Counted from the first letter of the stretch, positions 9,680 to 19,338 are shown. The stretch is DNA of 64,000 nucleotides from Luteipulveratus halotolerans (GCF_001247745.1 NZ_LAIR01000002.1:1860001-1924000); one strand, 5' to 3'. Numbers and translations are program-made. Notes: generated by a model not told the origin, from the sequence alone.

Positions 9680-10591
9680 TCAGACCGCTTCCTGCCCGGC
9701 CGCAGCCGCGTGGTGCTTGCGCGCGGGGTCACGGACGGCGTTGATGTCCGGGGCCGCGGCGAGCAGCGTCTGGGTGTACGGGTGCTGCGGGTTGTCGTAG
9801 ATGTCGTTGCGGTCGCCGTACTCCATGATCTTGCCGCCGTACATCACGGCGACCCGGTCGCAGAAGTGGCGCACGACGCCGAGGTCGTGAGCAACGAACA
9901 CGAACGCCAGGTTGAGCTCCTTGCGCAGCTTCTCGAGCAGGTTCATCACCTGTGCCTGGATCGAGACGTCCAGAGCCGACACCGGCTCGTCGGCCACGAT
10001 CAGCCGCGGCTCGACCGCCAGTGCTCGGGCGATACCGATGCGCTGGCGCTGACCACCCGAGAACTCGTTCGGGTAGCGGTTGACGTGCTCAGGGTTGAGC
10101 CCGACCAGCTCGAGGAGCTCCTGGACCCGCGCCTTGCGCTTGTCCTTCGGCACCAGGTTGTGGATCTCCAGGGGCGTACCGACGATCGTGTTGACCGTCT
10201 GGCGCGGGTTGAGCGACTGGTACGGGTCCTGGAAGATCAGCTGCAGGTTGCGCCGCATCGGCCGCAGCTGCTTCTCCTTGAGCTTGGAGATCTCCTGACC
10301 CTCGAACTTGATCGAGCCCGCTGTCGGGTCGATCAGCCGGGTGATCATGCGGCCGGTCGTCGTCTTGCCACAACCGGACTCGCCGACCAGGCCGAGCGTC
10401 TCGCCGGCAGCGACCTCGAACGAGACGCCGTCGACGGCCTTGATTACGGACTTGGTCGGGAAGAGACCTTCGTACTCGCGCACCGGGTAGTGCTTCTTGA
10501 GGTCGGTGACCTCCAGCAACGGCTCGGGGCGGCCCGCCTTCGCGGGGTGGATGACCGGCTCGTGATCGGTCCAGCTGGGCTGCTCACTCAT
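9680..10591 (-). CDS. Peptide ABC transporter ATP-binding protein (OppF/DppF type)
   Basis: One of two ATPase subunits powering peptide import. It has a Walker [11 protein letters not shown]-loop [10 protein letters not shown], signature [15 protein letters not shown], Walker [13 protein letters not shown] and switch VAHDLGVV. The C-terminal extension is short ([15 protein letters not shown] then an alanine-rich tail) and lacks the cysteine-rich end seen in the partner ATPase, so the protein is only 303 residues. The start lies 7 bases after the partner ATPase stop. It is the last gene of the operon. The actual ligand is not predictable from sequence. Confidence 0.9.
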   Translation of the reverse strand: MSEQPSWTDHEPVIHPAKAGRPEPLLEVTDLKKHYPVREYEGLFPTKSVIKAVDGVSFEVAAGETLGLVGESGCGKTTTGRMITRLIDPTAGSIKFEGQEISKLKEKQLRPMRRNLQLIFQDPYQSLNPRQTVNTIVGTPLEIHNLVPKDKRKARVQELLELVGLNPEHVNRYPNEFSGGQRQRIGIARALAVEPRLIVADEPVSALDVSIQAQVMNLLEKLRKELNLAFVFVAHDLGVVRHFCDRVAVMYGGKIMEYGDRNDIYDNPQHPYTQTLLAAAPDINAVRDPARKHHAAAAGQEAV

Positions 10592-10598
10592 CGGTTCA

Positions 10599-11663
10599 TC
10601 ACTCCAGGGTCTGCGCGATCTCGGACTCGAAGATCTCCGCGGGTTCGGGCAGGTGGCAGCGCGACAGACGCGCCGAGCCCGGCTCGCGGGGCTCCAGCCC
10701 GGGAAGGGTCTTGATGCAAGGCTCCCCCACCCGCTCCTGGAAGTCGCAGCGAGGGTGGAACGAGCATCCGGTGGGCAGGTTGATCAACGACGGCGGCAGC
10801 CCGCGGATCGGGCGCAGGTCGCTCCCCTGCGCCGACAGCTTCGGGATCGAGCCCAGCAGGCCCCAGGTGTAGGGGTGGCGCGGGTTGACGAGCACGTCGT
10901 GCGCCGTGCCGTACTCGACCGCCCGACCGCCGTACATCACCATGACGTCGTCGGCGACCTCGGACACCACGGCAAGGTCGTGCGTGATCAGCACGATCGC
11001 CGAGCCGAAGTCCTCCTGCAGGTCGGCGAGCAGCTCCAGGATCTGGGCCTGCACCGTCACGTCCAGAGCCGTGGTCGGCTCGTCGGCGATGAGCAGCTTG
11101 GGGTTGTTGACCAGCCCCAGGGCGATCATCGCGCGCTGCCGCATACCACCGGAGAACTCGTGCGGGTACTGGTTGGCGCGGCGCTTCGGGTTGGGGATGC
11201 CCACACGGTCGAGCATGTCGACCGCGCGCTCCATCGCGACCTTCTTGGACACCTTGTGGTGCACCAGGTAGGCCTCGGCGATCTGCCATCCGATCTTCTT
11301 GAACGGGTGGAAGGAGCTCTGCGGGTCCTGGAAGATCATCGAGACCGTACGGCTGCGCATCTTGCGGATCGTGGCCTGCGAGGCCCCGATCAGCTCGGTG
11401 CCGTCGACCTCGATCGAACCGCTCATCCGGGTGCGCTTGGGGTCGTGCAGACCCATCACGGCCATGCTCGACACCGACTTGCCCGAGCCGGACTCACCGA
11501 CGATGGCCAACGTCTTGCCGAGCTCGACGTGATAGCTCAGACCGTTGACGGCGTTGACGAGCCCGTCCGCGGTCGGGAACTGCACCTGGAGGTCCTCGAC
11601 CTTCAGGACGGTCTCGCCCGCAGCGGCCGGCCTGTCCTGCTCGAGTGCTGCTGGGGTGCTCAT
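10599..11663 (-). CDS. Peptide ABC transporter ATP-binding protein (OppD/DppD type)
   Basis: Second ATPase of the peptide importer, 354 residues. It shows Walker A GESGSGKSV, Q-loop FQDPQSSFHP, signature EFSGGMRQRAMIALGL, Walker B LLIADEPTTALD and ITHDLAVV. The C-terminal oligopeptide-transport extension has the cysteine pattern TGCSFHPRCDF...PC...SRC that can carry an Fe-S cluster in OppD-type ATPases. The ATG overlaps the stop of the upstream permease by four bases. Confidence 0.92.
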   Translation of the reverse strand: MSTPAALEQDRPAAAGETVLKVEDLQVQFPTADGLVNAVNGLSYHVELGKTLAIVGESGSGKSVSSMAVMGLHDPKRTRMSGSIEVDGTELIGASQATIRKMRSRTVSMIFQDPQSSFHPFKKIGWQIAEAYLVHHKVSKKVAMERAVDMLDRVGIPNPKRRANQYPHEFSGGMRQRAMIALGLVNNPKLLIADEPTTALDVTVQAQILELLADLQEDFGSAIVLITHDLAVVSEVADDVMVMYGGRAVEYGTAHDVLVNPRHPYTWGLLGSIPKLSAQGSDLRPIRGLPPSLINLPTGCSFHPRCDFQERVGEPCIKTLPGLEPREPGSARLSRCHLPEPAEIFESEIAQTLE

Positions 11664-12637
11664 GACAGCTTCACGCGGGGGTCCACCACTCCGTACAGAA
11701 GATCGACGATCAGGTTGATCACGACGACGAACGTACAGCCGACCAGCACGACTCCTGAGATCACAGGGAGGTCGCCGTTCTGGAAGGCAAGGATCGCCGA
11801 GCGTCCCATTCCCGGCAGGCCGAAGATCGACTCGGTGATCACTGTTCCGCTCATCTCACCAGCAACGTTGAGCCCGACCAGCGTGACCACTGGTGCAATC
11901 GCAGCGCGCAGACTGTGCTTGGTCGCGATCGTGCGCTCCGTGAGTCCCTTGGACCGGGCCGTCCGGACGTAGTCCTGACCCTGAGTGTCGATCATGCTCG
12001 CACGGACGTACCGGATGTATCCGGTCGACTGCACGACCCCGAAGAAGATCCAGACGCCGAGCAGGCCGGTGAACCACTTCCACGGGTTGTCCGTCAGGGG
12101 CGTCCAGCTCGACCGCGGAACCAGCTCCCAGAAGACCATCACGTACAGGAAGAACAGCAGGCAGATCACGAAGTAGGGGATCGAGCCGAGCAGCTGGCTG
12201 CCGCCGACGATCACCCGGTCGACCCAGGTCGCGCGTTGTCTCGCCGCCAGCACGCCGAAGATGAGCGCGATCGTCGTGTAGGCGATTGCCCCTCCCGCGA
12301 CCAGGGACGCGGTCACCGGGAGCGCCTCGAAGACAATGTCGCGCACCGGGCGGTTCTGGAAGTAGGACCAGCCGAAGCACGGGGCGTCGCACTTGCGCAC
12401 CTCGGTCTCCGTGCCGACGACCAAACCCTTGGCGTACTGGGTGAACTGCTCGGTGACGGGCTTGTCGAGACCGAGGCTCTTGGTGATCGACTCGAGTCGC
12501 TCCGGGGTGCACTTGTCACCGCAGAGCGCTCCCGCAGGGTCGTTCGGCCCCAGGAAGAAGATGATGAAGGTCGTCGTGATGGCGGCCGCGAGGACGCTGA
12601 TGCCGAGGATCAGTCGTCTGAGGATGTAGACGAGCAC
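11660..12637 (-). CDS. Peptide ABC transporter permease (OppB/DppB type)
   Basis: Inner-membrane channel subunit of 325 residues with about six transmembrane helices. It begins MLVYILRRLILGISVLA, the usual OppB N-terminus, and carries the cytoplasmic EAA loop region YVRTARSKGLTERTIATKHSLR that docks the ATPases. The first external loop (about residues 36-90) contains four cysteines, likely two disulfides. It follows the binding-protein gene after a 92-base gap that contains a strong hairpin. Confidence 0.93.
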   Translation of the reverse strand: MLVYILRRLILGISVLAAAITTTFIIFFLGPNDPAGALCGDKCTPERLESITKSLGLDKPVTEQFTQYAKGLVVGTETEVRKCDAPCFGWSYFQNRPVRDIVFEALPVTASLVAGGAIAYTTIALIFGVLAARQRATWVDRVIVGGSQLLGSIPYFVICLLFFLYVMVFWELVPRSSWTPLTDNPWKWFTGLLGVWIFFGVVQSTGYIRYVRASMIDTQGQDYVRTARSKGLTERTIATKHSLRAAIAPVVTLVGLNVAGEMSGTVITESIFGLPGMGRSAILAFQNGDLPVISGVVLVGCTFVVVINLIVDLLYGVVDPRVKLS

Positions 12638-12680
12638 GTGCCGGACTCCTGAACGGAAGAGAAGATGGGACCCAGGCCTC

Positions 12681-12708
12681 CGGCCGGGACGGCGAGCCGT
12701 CCCGGCCG
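12681..12708 (-). terminator. Hairpin between binding-protein and permease genes
   Basis: A 12-bp perfect G/C stem (12681-12692 with 12697-12708) with a 4-base loop lies 21 bases past the stop of the solute-binding protein gene and 43 bases before the next permease start. In many importer operons such a stem gives partial termination or protects the 3' end, so the binding protein is made in excess over the membrane parts. That role is inferred here. Confidence 0.5.
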
Positions 12709-12729
12709 AAGGTCACACGAGGTGTGGCG

Positions 12730-14496
12730 TCAGCCGACCCAGATGTTGGCCAGGTCCGGGACACCCGCGTTCGGGTCGATCTTCACGTTGTGCACCTTGG
12801 TGCCGAAGATCGCCGAGCCCTTGCCCGCGTACATGACGACCGCAGGGACGATCTCCTCGCGGATCTTCTTGTCGAGAGCGCTCCACTTCGGGCCCTGCTG
12901 CTCGATCGGGAGAGCCGCGATGTCGGCCATCTCCTTGTCGAGGGCCGGGTCCTTCACATTGCCGACACCGGTGTTCGGGGCCAGCTTGGAGCTGAAGATC
13001 GCCGGGTAGATCGAGGCTCCGGCCGGCCAGTCGTAGCACCAGCCCGTGCCGACACCGTTGCCCATGTTGGTCGGGGCCTCCGGGTCCTTGATCTTGGCGC
13101 GCAGCTGCGAGCCGGGGACGCCGATCGCCTTGACCGTGAAGCCGGCCTTCTCCAGCGCGGGCTGGCGGATGGCCTGGGCCTTCTTGGTCGACTCCTTGTC
13201 GTTGGTGTAGTAGTACGACAGGGTGAAGCCGAGCTTGCCGGCCTTCTGCAGCATCTGCTTGGCCTTGGCCGGGTCACCGACAGCGGTGACCGGCTGACCC
13301 TCGGCCTTCAGGTCCTGGAACCCGGGCACCTGCGGGGCGCTGATCGAGCCGCCGGGAGCCGCGTCGAACTGCGACAGACCGGTCGCCTGCATCAGCGCGC
13401 GCGTCGGCCATGCGACCTGGATCGCGCGACGCACCTCGAGCGGGATCTTCTGGGTGTCGAGCGAGGCGCTCGTCCAGCTCACGCACGGGCTCGGGCCGCT
13501 GGCGACCTGGTTCTTCTTGGCGCCGGTGGCGTCCTTGAGGACCGAGGCGTCGACACCGTCGTAGGTCAGCGACGTGGCATCGGGGCCGTTGCTCGCCATG
13601 ATCGCCTTGGCGGTCGCCGCAGCGTCCTTGCCGAAGTTGAACTGGACGGTGTCGGGCAGCTGGCTGCGGGCGGGGTCGGACGCCGCGTCCCAGTTGGTGT
13701 TCTTGACCAGGGTCAACGAGGAGCCCTTGACGTACTTCTGGATCTTGTACGGACCGGTCGAGACCCACTTGAGCTGGTAGTTGGTCTTGGTGTCCTTGGC
13801 CTTCGGAATGCCACCGAACATGGTGAACGAGGCGAAGTACGGGAAGTCCTGGACCTTCTTGGCCAGGTGGAAGGTGATGACACCGTTGGCGTCATCGGAC
13901 TCGATGCCCGGGAACTTGACGTTGGGCTGCTTCCACGGGCCCTTGTAGGTGTCGCCACCCTTCAGGTACTCCATCTGGTAGGTCGGCCCACCCGGCATCT
14001 CCTCCGTGGCGAACGAGCGCAGCACGGAGTACTCGATGTCGGACGCCTTGATCGGCGTGCCGTCCTCGTACTTCAGACCCTTCTTGAGGGTGAACTTCCA
14101 GGTGAGGCCGTCCTTGGACTGCTCACCGAGGTTGGTGGCGAGGTCGGGCACGAGGACCGACTTGCCGTCCGGCTGCACCTTGTACTGCGTCAGGGTGCGG
14201 GTGGTCAGACGCAGGATCATCGCCGTGTCCTGGAAGTACTGCGTCGACGGGTCGGTGTTCTCCGGCACCGACTGGGCGTTGAGGGTGAGCGTGCCACCCT
14301 TCTTCGCTCCGGCGGGCACGGCTGCCGGACCCTTGGCGTCGGGCTGAAGCGCGGCGCTGGCCGGTACCTTGGCGAACTCGTTCGTCGGCTGATTGCCAGG
14401 CGAGCCGTTGCCAGTCGAGTCGTTGTCGTTACCTCCGCAGGCCGTGAGGGCGAAAGCACCCGCCGCGGTGAACGCGAGGACCTTGGTCCAGCGCAT
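12730..14496 (-). CDS. Peptide ABC transporter substrate-binding lipoprotein
   Basis: Extracytoplasmic family 5 solute-binding protein, 588 residues. The start chosen is ATG 14496, preceded by GAAGGAGAT. The product begins MRWTKVLAFTAAGAFALTAC, a lipoprotein signal peptide with lipobox LTAC, so it should be lipid-anchored. A Ser/Asn/Gly-rich linker follows, then the SBP_bac_5 fold (DPSTQYFQDT near the N-end, FTLKKGLKYEDGTPI in the middle). A longer in-frame ORF reaching 14709 is unlikely because it skips the signal peptide and ribosome binding site. It has a paralogue at 16078-17805. Confidence 0.93.
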   Translation of the reverse strand: MRWTKVLAFTAAGAFALTACGGNDNDSTGNGSPGNQPTNEFAKVPASAALQPDAKGPAAVPAGAKKGGTLTLNAQSVPENTDPSTQYFQDTAMILRLTTRTLTQYKVQPDGKSVLVPDLATNLGEQSKDGLTWKFTLKKGLKYEDGTPIKASDIEYSVLRSFATEEMPGGPTYQMEYLKGGDTYKGPWKQPNVKFPGIESDDANGVITFHLAKKVQDFPYFASFTMFGGIPKAKDTKTNYQLKWVSTGPYKIQKYVKGSSLTLVKNTNWDAASDPARSQLPDTVQFNFGKDAAATAKAIMASNGPDATSLTYDGVDASVLKDATGAKKNQVASGPSPCVSWTSASLDTQKIPLEVRRAIQVAWPTRALMQATGLSQFDAAPGGSISAPQVPGFQDLKAEGQPVTAVGDPAKAKQMLQKAGKLGFTLSYYYTNDKESTKKAQAIRQPALEKAGFTVKAIGVPGSQLRAKIKDPEAPTNMGNGVGTGWCYDWPAGASIYPAIFSSKLAPNTGVGNVKDPALDKEMADIAALPIEQQGPKWSALDKKIREEIVPAVVMYAGKGSAIFGTKVHNVKIDPNAGVPDLANIWVG

Positions 14497-14606
14497 AGTG
14501 ATCTCCTTCGTGTCTCCCGGGTGGTGACCGGGACGGCTCGGGTACGGCCCCGCGCCTGGTCGGTGTTGTGTGGTGGGTCGTGCAGTCAGGTGTCGACGCT
14601 GAGTGG

Positions 14607-15614
14607 TCAGCGGCGGGTCTGGGGGTTGAAGGCGTCGGACACGGCGTCGCCGAACAGGCTCAGCGCGAGGACGAGCAGTGAGACGCTGATCGCCGGGATC
14701 CACATCCACAGCGGATAGGTGTCGAACTGCTGGGCGCCGGCCGAGATCGTCTGGCCCCAGGAGTTGATGGGCGGCTGGAGGCCGACGCCGAGATAGGACA
14801 GGCCGGCCTCGGCTGAGATGAAGCCGGGGATGAGGACCGACAGGTTGACCAGGATCGGTCCGAGCAGGTTGGGCAGCAGCTCCTTGCGGATCACCCGTCC
14901 GGTCGGCATCCCGAGAGAACGTGCCGCCTGGACGAACTCGCGCTCACGCAGCGAGAGCACCTCACCGCGGACGAGTCGAGCGACCGTCGGCCAGGAGAAG
15001 AACACGAGCACGAAGATGATGGCCGCGAAGCGGATGTTGGCCTGCCGCTCGGGCGGCACGAAACCGAGGCTGTCCGGGTTGCCGAACCGGTTGATGAGGA
15101 TCGGCACGAGTCCGATCGCCATCAGGATGAACGGCAGCGACAGGATGAAGTCCACGAACCAGTTGATGACCCGGTCGACCCAGCCGCCGAGGAAGCCGGA
15201 GATGAGACCCATGATCGCGCCGAAGAACACGGTCAGGGCGGCCGCGACGATGCCGATGATCAGCGACGGACGCGCGCCGTACGCCCACTTGTAGAACAGG
15301 TCGTAGCCCGTCCCGGACTCGACACCGAACGGGTGGTCACCGCTGGTCTGGAAGAGCGGAAGGCCGTTGAAGTCGAGCGCAGCGTTGTCGGGCTGGTCGT
15401 CGACGCCCACGATCTTGACGAGCAGCGGCGCGAAGATCGCGATGATGATGAAGATGATGATGACCCCGAGGGAGATCATCGCGATCTTGTCCTTGCGCAG
15501 CCGCTCGAGAGCGATCTGCATCGGGGAGCGTCCCTCGCGAGGAGCGGGGCCGTTGGCGGCATCCTCCTCGGACGCGGCGATCATCGTCGCCTCGGTGCCT
15601 GCTCCCAGACTCAT
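14607..15614 (-). CDS. Peptide ABC transporter permease (OppC/DppC type)
   Basis: Second channel subunit, 335 residues, with a cytoplasmic N-terminal region and about six membrane helices. The first helix is IAMISLGVIIIFIIIAIFAP. The EAA loop region REREFVQAARSLGMPTGRVIRKELLPN is present. It is the first gene of the operon, giving the order C-A-B-D-F, whereas permeases B and C are usually adjacent. It is separated by 110 bases from the binding protein. Confidence 0.92.
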   Translation of the reverse strand: MSLGAGTEATMIAASEEDAANGPAPREGRSPMQIALERLRKDKIAMISLGVIIIFIIIAIFAPLLVKIVGVDDQPDNAALDFNGLPLFQTSGDHPFGVESGTGYDLFYKWAYGARPSLIIGIVAAALTVFFGAIMGLISGFLGGWVDRVINWFVDFILSLPFILMAIGLVPILINRFGNPDSLGFVPPERQANIRFAAIIFVLVFFSWPTVARLVRGEVLSLREREFVQAARSLGMPTGRVIRKELLPNLLGPILVNLSVLIPGFISAEAGLSYLGVGLQPPINSWGQTISAGAQQFDTYPLWMWIPAISVSLLVLALSLFGDAVSDAFNPQTRR

Positions 15615-16077
15615 TCATCCTCCGTGACGTGACGGCGACGACGGGGTGTCGTCGCTGCTGTCGAGTGGGCGTGGTGTGCACCCGGACCGTCTGACGCCGG
15701 TCGGCGCCACCCGCAGAAATGTGCCACAGGGGCTCGGGGTGTCCACCCCCGTACGCGGCACGGACACCCAATCGTTACCTAGGCGGCGGAACTGCTGTGC
15801 CGAGCTCTACGTCGAGCCCGATTTCGTGCGCATGGATAGCCCACCTCAATGATTCGGGCCGACGAGCGCTGCGCACCGAGCCGCGAATAGCGTTGCAGCA
15901 CAACGTTATTCGCGCAGTAGCGGCGATCTTGCAAACACACGGGGGCCGCACCCACGCCCACCGGTGTTCCGCGGTGAACGAGCGTGCGACCCCCGTTGCC
16001 CGTGCGTGCGTCACGAGCGATGTGGCAGAGACCTGGCCGTGACCTCCGAGGCCCTGCCGTGACCTTCCGTGCGCCGG
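15615..16077. other. 463-bp intergenic region upstream of the transporter operon
   Basis: No coding sequence is convincing here. The stretch is less G/C-rich than its surroundings around 15775-15930. It holds a 33-bp inverted repeat (15882-15914, listed separately) and a GGTGTCC...GGACACC pair (7-bp arms) around 15737-15768. It must contain the promoter of the transporter operon and the 3' end of the neighbouring binding-protein transcript; I could not assign -10/-35 boxes. Confidence 0.5.
15882..15914. repeat. 14-bp inverted repeat, operator-like
   Basis: The arms CGCGAATAGCGTTG (15882-15895) and CAACGTTATTCGCG (15901-15914) are complementary except for one position and are separated by 5 bases. 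The A/T-rich core in a G/C-rich genome favours a protein-binding operator. On the minus strand the mismatch becomes A opposite C and no T-run follows, so a terminator for the upstream binding-protein gene is less likely but not excluded. Confidence 0.5.
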
Positions 16078-17805
16078 TCAGCCGACCCAGATCTGGGCCA
16101 TGTCCGGCCAGCCGCGGTTGGGGTCGTTGACGACGTTGTGCACCTTGGACCCGAACAGGTAGGTCGCCTTGCCGTAGCTCACCGGCAGCGCGGGGATGAC
16201 GTCCCGCGCGAGGTGCTCGTCGAAGCTGCTCCACTCGGAACCCTGGTCGGCAACCGGCAGGGCCGAGATGCGCTTCATCTGGGCGTCGAGGCCGCTGTCG
16301 GCGAGGAATCCGACGCTCTGGCCGCTGGTGCGCACCGTCGTACTGAACAAGGGCGGGTAGACCGAGTCGCCTGCCGGCCAGTCGTAGCACCAGCCCGATG
16401 GCCCCATCTGCGTGTTGACGGGGCCCTTGTCGGTCTCTGACCGCTTCTTGCGGATGACGTCCTTGGAGACGCCCTTGTCGTCGACCTCGAACCCGGCCCG
16501 CTCCAGCCGCTGCTTGAGCACGGCGTTGACCTGCGCCTCACGGCTGTCGTCGTTGACGTAGTAGTAGGAGATCCTGAAACCGACCTTGCCGGCCGCCGTG
16601 AGCATCTGGCGCGCTGCGGCAGCGTCACCGTTGCCCTCGCCGGTGAGGTGGTTGGGCGGGTCGTACTTGGCGAACCCGGGCACCTGAGGCGCGATGTACG
16701 AAGTCGCCGGCGACGCGGACAACGACGTGTCTCCCCCGGCTCGGCGCACGGCGTCGTACGGATAGGCGCGCGCGATCGCCTTGCGCACGGCGAGCGGGAT
16801 GCTGCGCGTGTCGAGCGTGAAGTAGGTGACGCACGGGTCGGGGCCGGTGACCAGCCGATCGGCGGCGTCGGCCTTGACACGGCTCACGAGGTCGGCGTCG
16901 ATCGGGTCGGTGTTGACCGTGGTCGCCGCTCCCCCGTCGCTGTCGACGATGCTCTCCTGGGTCTGGCTCACGTCAGCGCCGAACCGGATGTCGAAGGCGT
17001 CGGGCAGCTGGCGACGCGCGGGGTCGGAGGCGGCGTCCCAGTGCGGGTTGCGCTGCAGCCGCAGTCGTCCCTTGGAGTAGGTGTCGAACATGTACGGACC
17101 GGACGCGAGCGGGTTTCGGCCGTACTGCGAGCCACTCTCCTCACGCTCGGGGATCGGCGACATCTGCGTGAACGAGGCGTAGTACGGGAACGTCTGCCAC
17201 TTCTTGCTCAGGTGGAAGACGACCGTCCGGTCACCGCGCGCCTCGGCACCCGCGAACGCACCCTTGTCGCGGAACGGACCCTTGTAGGTCTCGCCGCCCT
17301 TGAAGTACTCGATGTTGTACGACGGCCCGTCGGGCAGCTCGTCGGTGGCGAACGACCGCTTGGTCGCGTAGACGACGTCCGCTGCCTTGATCGGCGTGCC
17401 GTCGGCGTACTTCAGCCCGGGCTTGAGGGTGAACGTCCAGGTGAGGCCGTCCTTGGACTGCTGGCCGAGGTCGGTCGCGAGATCTGGCACGAGGACCGAC
17501 CGGCCGTTCTCGACCTTCCAGGTGGTCAGGCTGCGGACGACCAGCTGGCTGAGGATGGAGCTGGCGTCGCGGTAGTACGCGCGCGTCGGGTCGAACGTCT
17601 CCGGGACGTTGGCGAACGCGAACGACACCGTCCCGCCCTTGCGGGCGCCTTCGGGCAGGCTTGCCGGGCCGACAGCGTGCGGGTCGAGCTGCGCCGATGC
17701 CTGCTGGATCTCCTCCGTCGGCGGCGACCCGACCTTCTGGCCTCCGCACGCGGTCAGAGTGAGGGTCGTGGCGACAGCAAGGGCCCAGGCCTTGGTCGAG
17801 CGCAT
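16078..17805 (-). CDS. Second peptide ABC transporter substrate-binding lipoprotein
   Basis: A 575-residue family 5 solute-binding protein and paralogue of the one at 12730-14496; both end in ...IWVG and share WTFTLKPGLKYADGTPI-like segments. I chose ATG 17805, preceded by AAGGAG. The product starts MRSTKAWALAVATTLTLTAC with lipobox LTAC. It has no permease or ATPase of its own and ends 463 bases upstream of the C-A-B-D-F operon, so it may feed the same channel with another ligand. That sharing is inference. Confidence 0.92.
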   Translation of the reverse strand: MRSTKAWALAVATTLTLTACGGQKVGSPPTEEIQQASAQLDPHAVGPASLPEGARKGGTVSFAFANVPETFDPTRAYYRDASSILSQLVVRSLTTWKVENGRSVLVPDLATDLGQQSKDGLTWTFTLKPGLKYADGTPIKAADVVYATKRSFATDELPDGPSYNIEYFKGGETYKGPFRDKGAFAGAEARGDRTVVFHLSKKWQTFPYYASFTQMSPIPEREESGSQYGRNPLASGPYMFDTYSKGRLRLQRNPHWDAASDPARRQLPDAFDIRFGADVSQTQESIVDSDGGAATTVNTDPIDADLVSRVKADAADRLVTGPDPCVTYFTLDTRSIPLAVRKAIARAYPYDAVRRAGGDTSLSASPATSYIAPQVPGFAKYDPPNHLTGEGNGDAAAARQMLTAAGKVGFRISYYYVNDDSREAQVNAVLKQRLERAGFEVDDKGVSKDVIRKKRSETDKGPVNTQMGPSGWCYDWPAGDSVYPPLFSTTVRTSGQSVGFLADSGLDAQMKRISALPVADQGSEWSSFDEHLARDVIPALPVSYGKATYLFGSKVHNVVNDPNRGWPDMAQIWVG

Positions 17806-17915
17806 GGGTAGGAGCTCCTTGGGAGGATCAGCGTGCGAACGCACAGCGGGAGCCCACAGCGCGACGCCGTTGTCCGGGGGCTCGTCACAGCACCCGGTGC
17901 GCCGCAACGGTGCCA

Positions 17916-17945
17916 ATCGTATGGTCCGGACCAGCCCTGGGTCAG
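17916..17945 (-). promoter_or_regulatory. Putative promoter of the second binding-protein gene
   Basis: On the minus strand CTGACC (17940-17945) and TACGAT (17916-17921) are spaced by 18 bases, close to the housekeeping actinobacterial -35/-10 pattern. It lies about 110 bases upstream of the binding-protein start and just after the rarA stop. Confidence 0.4.
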
Positions 17946-17952
17946 GAGTTCG

Positions 17953-19338
17953 TCAGTTCTGGTCCTGGTCGTGGATGGTGCGCCGCAGCTGCTGCCACCG
18001 CGGACCGATCGTGCTCTCCCATCCGCGATCGGTCGGGTGGTAGTAGTCGGCCTCGCCCTGGAGCCCGTCCGGGAGGAACTGCTGCGGCCCGACACCGCCG
18101 GGCTCGTCGTGGCTGTAGCGGTAGCCCTTGCCGTGGCCCAGCCGCGCGGCACCGCCGTAGCTCGATCCGCGCAGATGCGCCGGTACGGCCCCTCCCCGAC
18201 CCTCGCGGACGTCGGCGATCGCGGCGTTGACCGCGGCATAGCTCGCGTTGGACTTGGGTGCCACGGCGTTGTGGACCACGGCCTGGCCCAGGATGATGCG
18301 CGCCTCCGGCATCCCGATCTGGGCGACGGCATGCATGGCGGCGACGGCCGTCTGCAGCGCCGTCGGATCGGCCATACCGATGTCCTCGCTCGCGGCGATC
18401 ACGATGCGTCGGGCGATGAAGCGGGGGTCCTCGCCCGCCTCGAGCATGCGGGCCAGGTAGTGCAGTGCGGCGTCGACGTCGCTGCCCCGCATCGACTTGA
18501 TGAGCGCGCTCGCGACGTCGTAGTGCTGGTCGCCGCCGCGGTCGTAACGCACGGCGGCCGTCGCAACGGCCTGCTCGACGTGGGCGAGCGTCATCGGCCA
18601 CGGCCCGTCCGACCCGGGCGGCGCCGCGTCCTCGGCGACGCCGGCGGCTGCCTCCAACGAGGTCAGTGCCATCCGCGCGTCGCCGCCGGCCATGCGGACG
18701 AGGTGGTCGCGCGCGTCGTCGGCGAGCTCGAAACCCCCTGCCAACCCACGCTCCTCGCGCACGGCGTCGTCGATCAGGCGGGCGATGTCGTCGTCGTCGA
18801 GCGAGGTGAGCCGCACCAGCATCGAACGGGACAGCAGCGGGGCGATCACGCTGAACGACGGGTTCTCGGTGGTCGCGGCGACGAGGACGACGAGGCGGTT
18901 CTCGACTCCCGGCAGCAGCGCGTCCTGCTGGGCCTTGCTGAAGCGGTGGATCTCGTCGAGGAACAGCACCGTCTGCCGGCCGTAGAGATCGCGGTTGCGC
19001 GCGGCCTGATCCATGACGGACCGCACGTCCTTGACCCCGGCGTTGATGGCGGACAGCTCGACGAACGTCCGGTCGCTCGCCCCTGCCACGAGGTGCGCGA
19101 GCGTGGTCTTTCCGGTGCCGGGCGGGCCCCACAGGATCGCCGAGAGCGGTCCCGCCGCACCACGAGCGCCTTCGACGAGGCGCCGCAACGGGCTGCCCGG
19201 TCGCAGCGCCTCGGCCTGGCCGCGCACCTCATCGAGCGTTCGCGGGCGCATGCGCACGGCGAGGGGCGGCGTACCGGCCTCGCCCTGCACCTCGCCCGAC
19301 GATGCGGCGAACAAGTCGTCTGCAACCACGGGCGCCAC
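17953..19338 (-). CDS. rarA: Replication-associated recombination protein A (RarA/MgsA AAA+ ATPase)
   Basis: Cytosolic AAA+ ATPase of the clamp-loader clade that acts at stalled replication forks. It has Walker A GPPGTGKTT, Walker B VLFLDEIHRFSK, sensor ATTENPSFSV and the tetramerisation C-terminal domain including HYDVASALIKSMRGSD and EDIGMADPTAL. I chose GTG 19338 (461 residues), just before VVADDLF, where homologues begin; GTG 19329 is also possible. The frame is open further upstream to 19509 but without family similarity. It lies downstream of the DUF2185 gene in the same direction. Confidence 0.93.
   Translation of the reverse strand: MAPVVADDLFAASSGEVQGEAGTPPLAVRMRPRTLDEVRGQAEALRPGSPLRRLVEGARGAAGPLSAILWGPPGTGKTTLAHLVAGASDRTFVELSAINAGVKDVRSVMDQAARNRDLYGRQTVLFLDEIHRFSKAQQDALLPGVENRLVVLVAATTENPSFSVIAPLLSRSMLVRLTSLDDDDIARLIDDAVREERGLAGGFELADDARDHLVRMAGGDARMALTSLEAAAGVAEDAAPPGSDGPWPMTLAHVEQAVATAAVRYDRGGDQHYDVASALIKSMRGSDVDAALHYLARMLEAGEDPRFIARRIVIAASEDIGMADPTALQTAVAAMHAVAQIGMPEARIILGQAVVHNAVAPKSNASYAAVNAAIADVREGRGGAVPAHLRGSSYGGAARLGHGKGYRYSHDEPGGVGPQQFLPDGLQGEADYYHPTDRGWESTIGPRWQQLRRTIHDQDQN

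Noticed and set aside
12724..14718. Open frame of 664 codons on the plus strand opposite the binding protein
   Set aside because: Antisense shadow; the minus-strand frame has a signal peptide, lipobox and family motifs.
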